Of a stretch of DNA of 41,695 nt, positions 40,638 to 41,695 are shown piece after piece. The notes beneath the pieces are model-generated. The model saw only the letters and a list, made by a program, of their open reading frames with translations, did not search any database and was not told where the DNA came from. The stretch is taken from contig JAHEBU010000015.1 in the NCBI GenBank assembly GCA_024642115.1, positions 1-41,695 on the forward strand, written 5' to 3'. Position 1 is the first letter of the stretch. Each line of letters starts with the position of its first letter. The position numbers were made by a program, and so were the translations under genes. This DNA is from Marivivens sp. (GTDB lineage: Bacteria; Pseudomonadota; Alphaproteobacteria; Rhodobacterales; Rhodobacteraceae).

Positions 40638-41678
40638 ATGTCCGAGGTCCAACTTCGCAACATCTCGAAACGCTGGGGCAGCTTCGTCGGTGTGGCGAAC
40701 TTTGACCTGACCATTGCCGATCGCGAATTTCTGGTGCTTCTGGGTCCGTCCGGCTGCGGCAAGACGACGACCATGCGGATGATCGCGGGACTGGAAGAGG
40801 CGACCGAGGGCGACATCCTGATCGGCGGCAAACGCGTCAACGATCTCGACCCCAAAGACCGGGACGTGGCGATGGTGTTCCAAAGCTATGCGCTCTACCC
40901 CAACATGAACGTGTACGACAACATCCGCTTTCCGCTCAAGGTCCGCAAAATCCCGGACGCCGAACACGATGCCCGCGTCCGCAAGGCCAGCGCGATGGTC
41001 GAACTGGACGACTTCCTGCACCGCCGCCCGGCTGAACTTTCGGGCGGGCAACGGCAGCGGGTGGCGCTGGCCCGTGCCATCGTGCGCGAACCCAACGTCT
41101 TTTTGATGGACGAACCGCTGTCCAATCTGGACGCCAAGCTGCGCGTCTCGACCCGGGCGCAGATCAAGAACCTCAGCCACGAGCTGAAGGTCACGACCAT
41201 CTATGTCACCCACGACCAGATCGAGGCGATGACGCTGGCCGACCGGGTCGTCGTGATGAACAAAGGCGTGGTGCAGCAGGTCGGATCGCCCACCGAAATC
41301 TACGACCGCCCGGCCAACGCGTTCGTGGCCAGCTTTATCGGCAGCCCGGCGATGAACCTGATCGAAGGCACGGTGCAAAGCGGCGTGTTTTCGGCCCGGA
41401 ACATCACGATTGCGGGTCTGACCTGCGCCGACGGGCCAGTGACACTGGGCTTTCGGGCCGAGGATGCCCAACTCGCCCCGACGGGCGAACTTGCCGCGCC
41501 GATCTATTCGCTCGAACTGTTGGGCGATGCCACGATGGTCACGGTCAAGGCGGGGGGGGCGCTTGTCGCCGTCAAGGCGCACAAGGACTACCGCGCCGAC
41601 ATTGGCAGCCCTGTCGCCGCGACCGTTCCCGCCGCCATCTGCCATCTTTTCGATAGCCACACCGGCACCCGCCTGTAA
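40638..41678 (+). CDS. ugpC: ABC transporter ATP-binding protein (UgpC/MalK type)
   Basis: This 346-residue ATPase has Walker A GPSGCGKTT at residues 36-44, Q-loop VFQSYALYPNMNVYDNI near 83-99, signature LSGGQRQR near 134-141, Walker B VFLMDEPLSNLD near 154-165, and the H-loop THDQIEAMT. A C-terminal TOBE/OB region (about 235-345) is present, as in MalK/UgpC, which can share one ATPase among several importers. I choose the ATG at 40638 after AAAGGCAGG; an in-frame ATG at 40611 lies within the operator. It is divergent from its permeases, unlike most such operons. It is slightly shorter than typical UgpC. The symbol reflects family only. Confidence 0.93.
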   Translation: MSEVQLRNISKRWGSFVGVANFDLTIADREFLVLLGPSGCGKTTTMRMIAGLEEATEGDILIGGKRVNDLDPKDRDVAMVFQSYALYPNMNVYDNIRFPLKVRKIPDAEHDARVRKASAMVELDDFLHRRPAELSGGQRQRVALARAIVREPNVFLMDEPLSNLDAKLRVSTRAQIKNLSHELKVTTIYVTHDQIEAMTLADRVVVMNKGVVQQVGSPTEIYDRPANAFVASFIGSPAMNLIEGTVQSGVFSARNITIAGLTCADGPVTLGFRAEDAQLAPTGELAAPIYSLELLGDATMVTVKAGGALVAVKAHKDYRADIGSPVAATVPAAICHLFDSHTGTRL

Positions 41679-41695
41679 CGAAAACGAGGATCCGG

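Overview
The window looks like a chromosome segment from an alphaproteobacterium, most likely of the Rhodobacterales/Roseobacter type. The signs are high GC with strong GC3 codon use, TRAP and UgpC-type ABC importers, a CoxLMS-type molybdenum hydroxylase, a short-chain fatty acyl regulator of the PccR/RamB type, and a malyl-CoA gene set. The taxonomic call is inferred from gene content. I see no rRNA, tRNA, CRISPR array, insertion sequence or integrase. No gene is cut by either edge.

Region 1 (16-16380) looks like a catabolic island for an unidentified organic acid or heteroaromatic compound. It holds a TRAP importer (dctQM on the minus strand, dctP divergent), a luciferase-like flavin monooxygenase, an alpha/beta hydrolase and a PuuE-like deacetylase. 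It also holds a three-subunit molybdenum hydroxylase, a peroxiredoxin, an OsmC-like protein coupled to a TetR regulator, a cyclase-family hydrolase and two glutathione S-transferases. Two related palindromes (arms ending TTATCA and TGATAA) lie in the OsmC-TetR/cyclase gap, a third more diverged copy lies between the hydroxylase and the peroxiredoxin, and two half-conserved copies lie between dctQ and dctP. I read this as one TetR regulon. An ArsR/SRPBCC pair, a YjdM-like zinc-ribbon protein and an unknown 195-residue protein interrupt it (6248-8343).

Region 2 (16384-24303) is a ScfR-type regulator divergent from sgaA-mcl-mtkA-mtkB, then a mesaconyl-C4-CoA hydratase-like and a class III CoA transferase-like gene. 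It joins serine-cycle enzymes (malate to malyl-CoA to acetyl-CoA plus glyoxylate, and glyoxylate to glycine) to two steps of the second half of the 3-hydroxypropionate bicycle.

Region 3 (24413-31650) is a tightly coupled seven-gene operon: KAS III-like synthase, extended SDR, metallo-beta-lactamase-fold hydrolase, F390-synthetase-like adenylating enzyme, BtaA-like 3-amino-3-carboxypropyl transferase (DUF3419), a GNAT-like protein and a Rieske oxygenase. I know of no assigned product for this combination. It is the best candidate here for an undescribed biosynthetic system.

Region 4 (31777-41678) holds a small unknown protein, a dimethylglycine/sarcosine dehydrogenase-like flavoprotein with a LysR regulator, a decayed gene fragment, and a sugar-type ABC importer (binding protein, two permeases and a double SnoaL-like protein on the minus strand, ATPase divergent). 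Its control region carries TGCATACGWWTGCA sites. C1 units from the demethylase-like flavoprotein could feed the serine-cycle genes of region 2; that link is inference.
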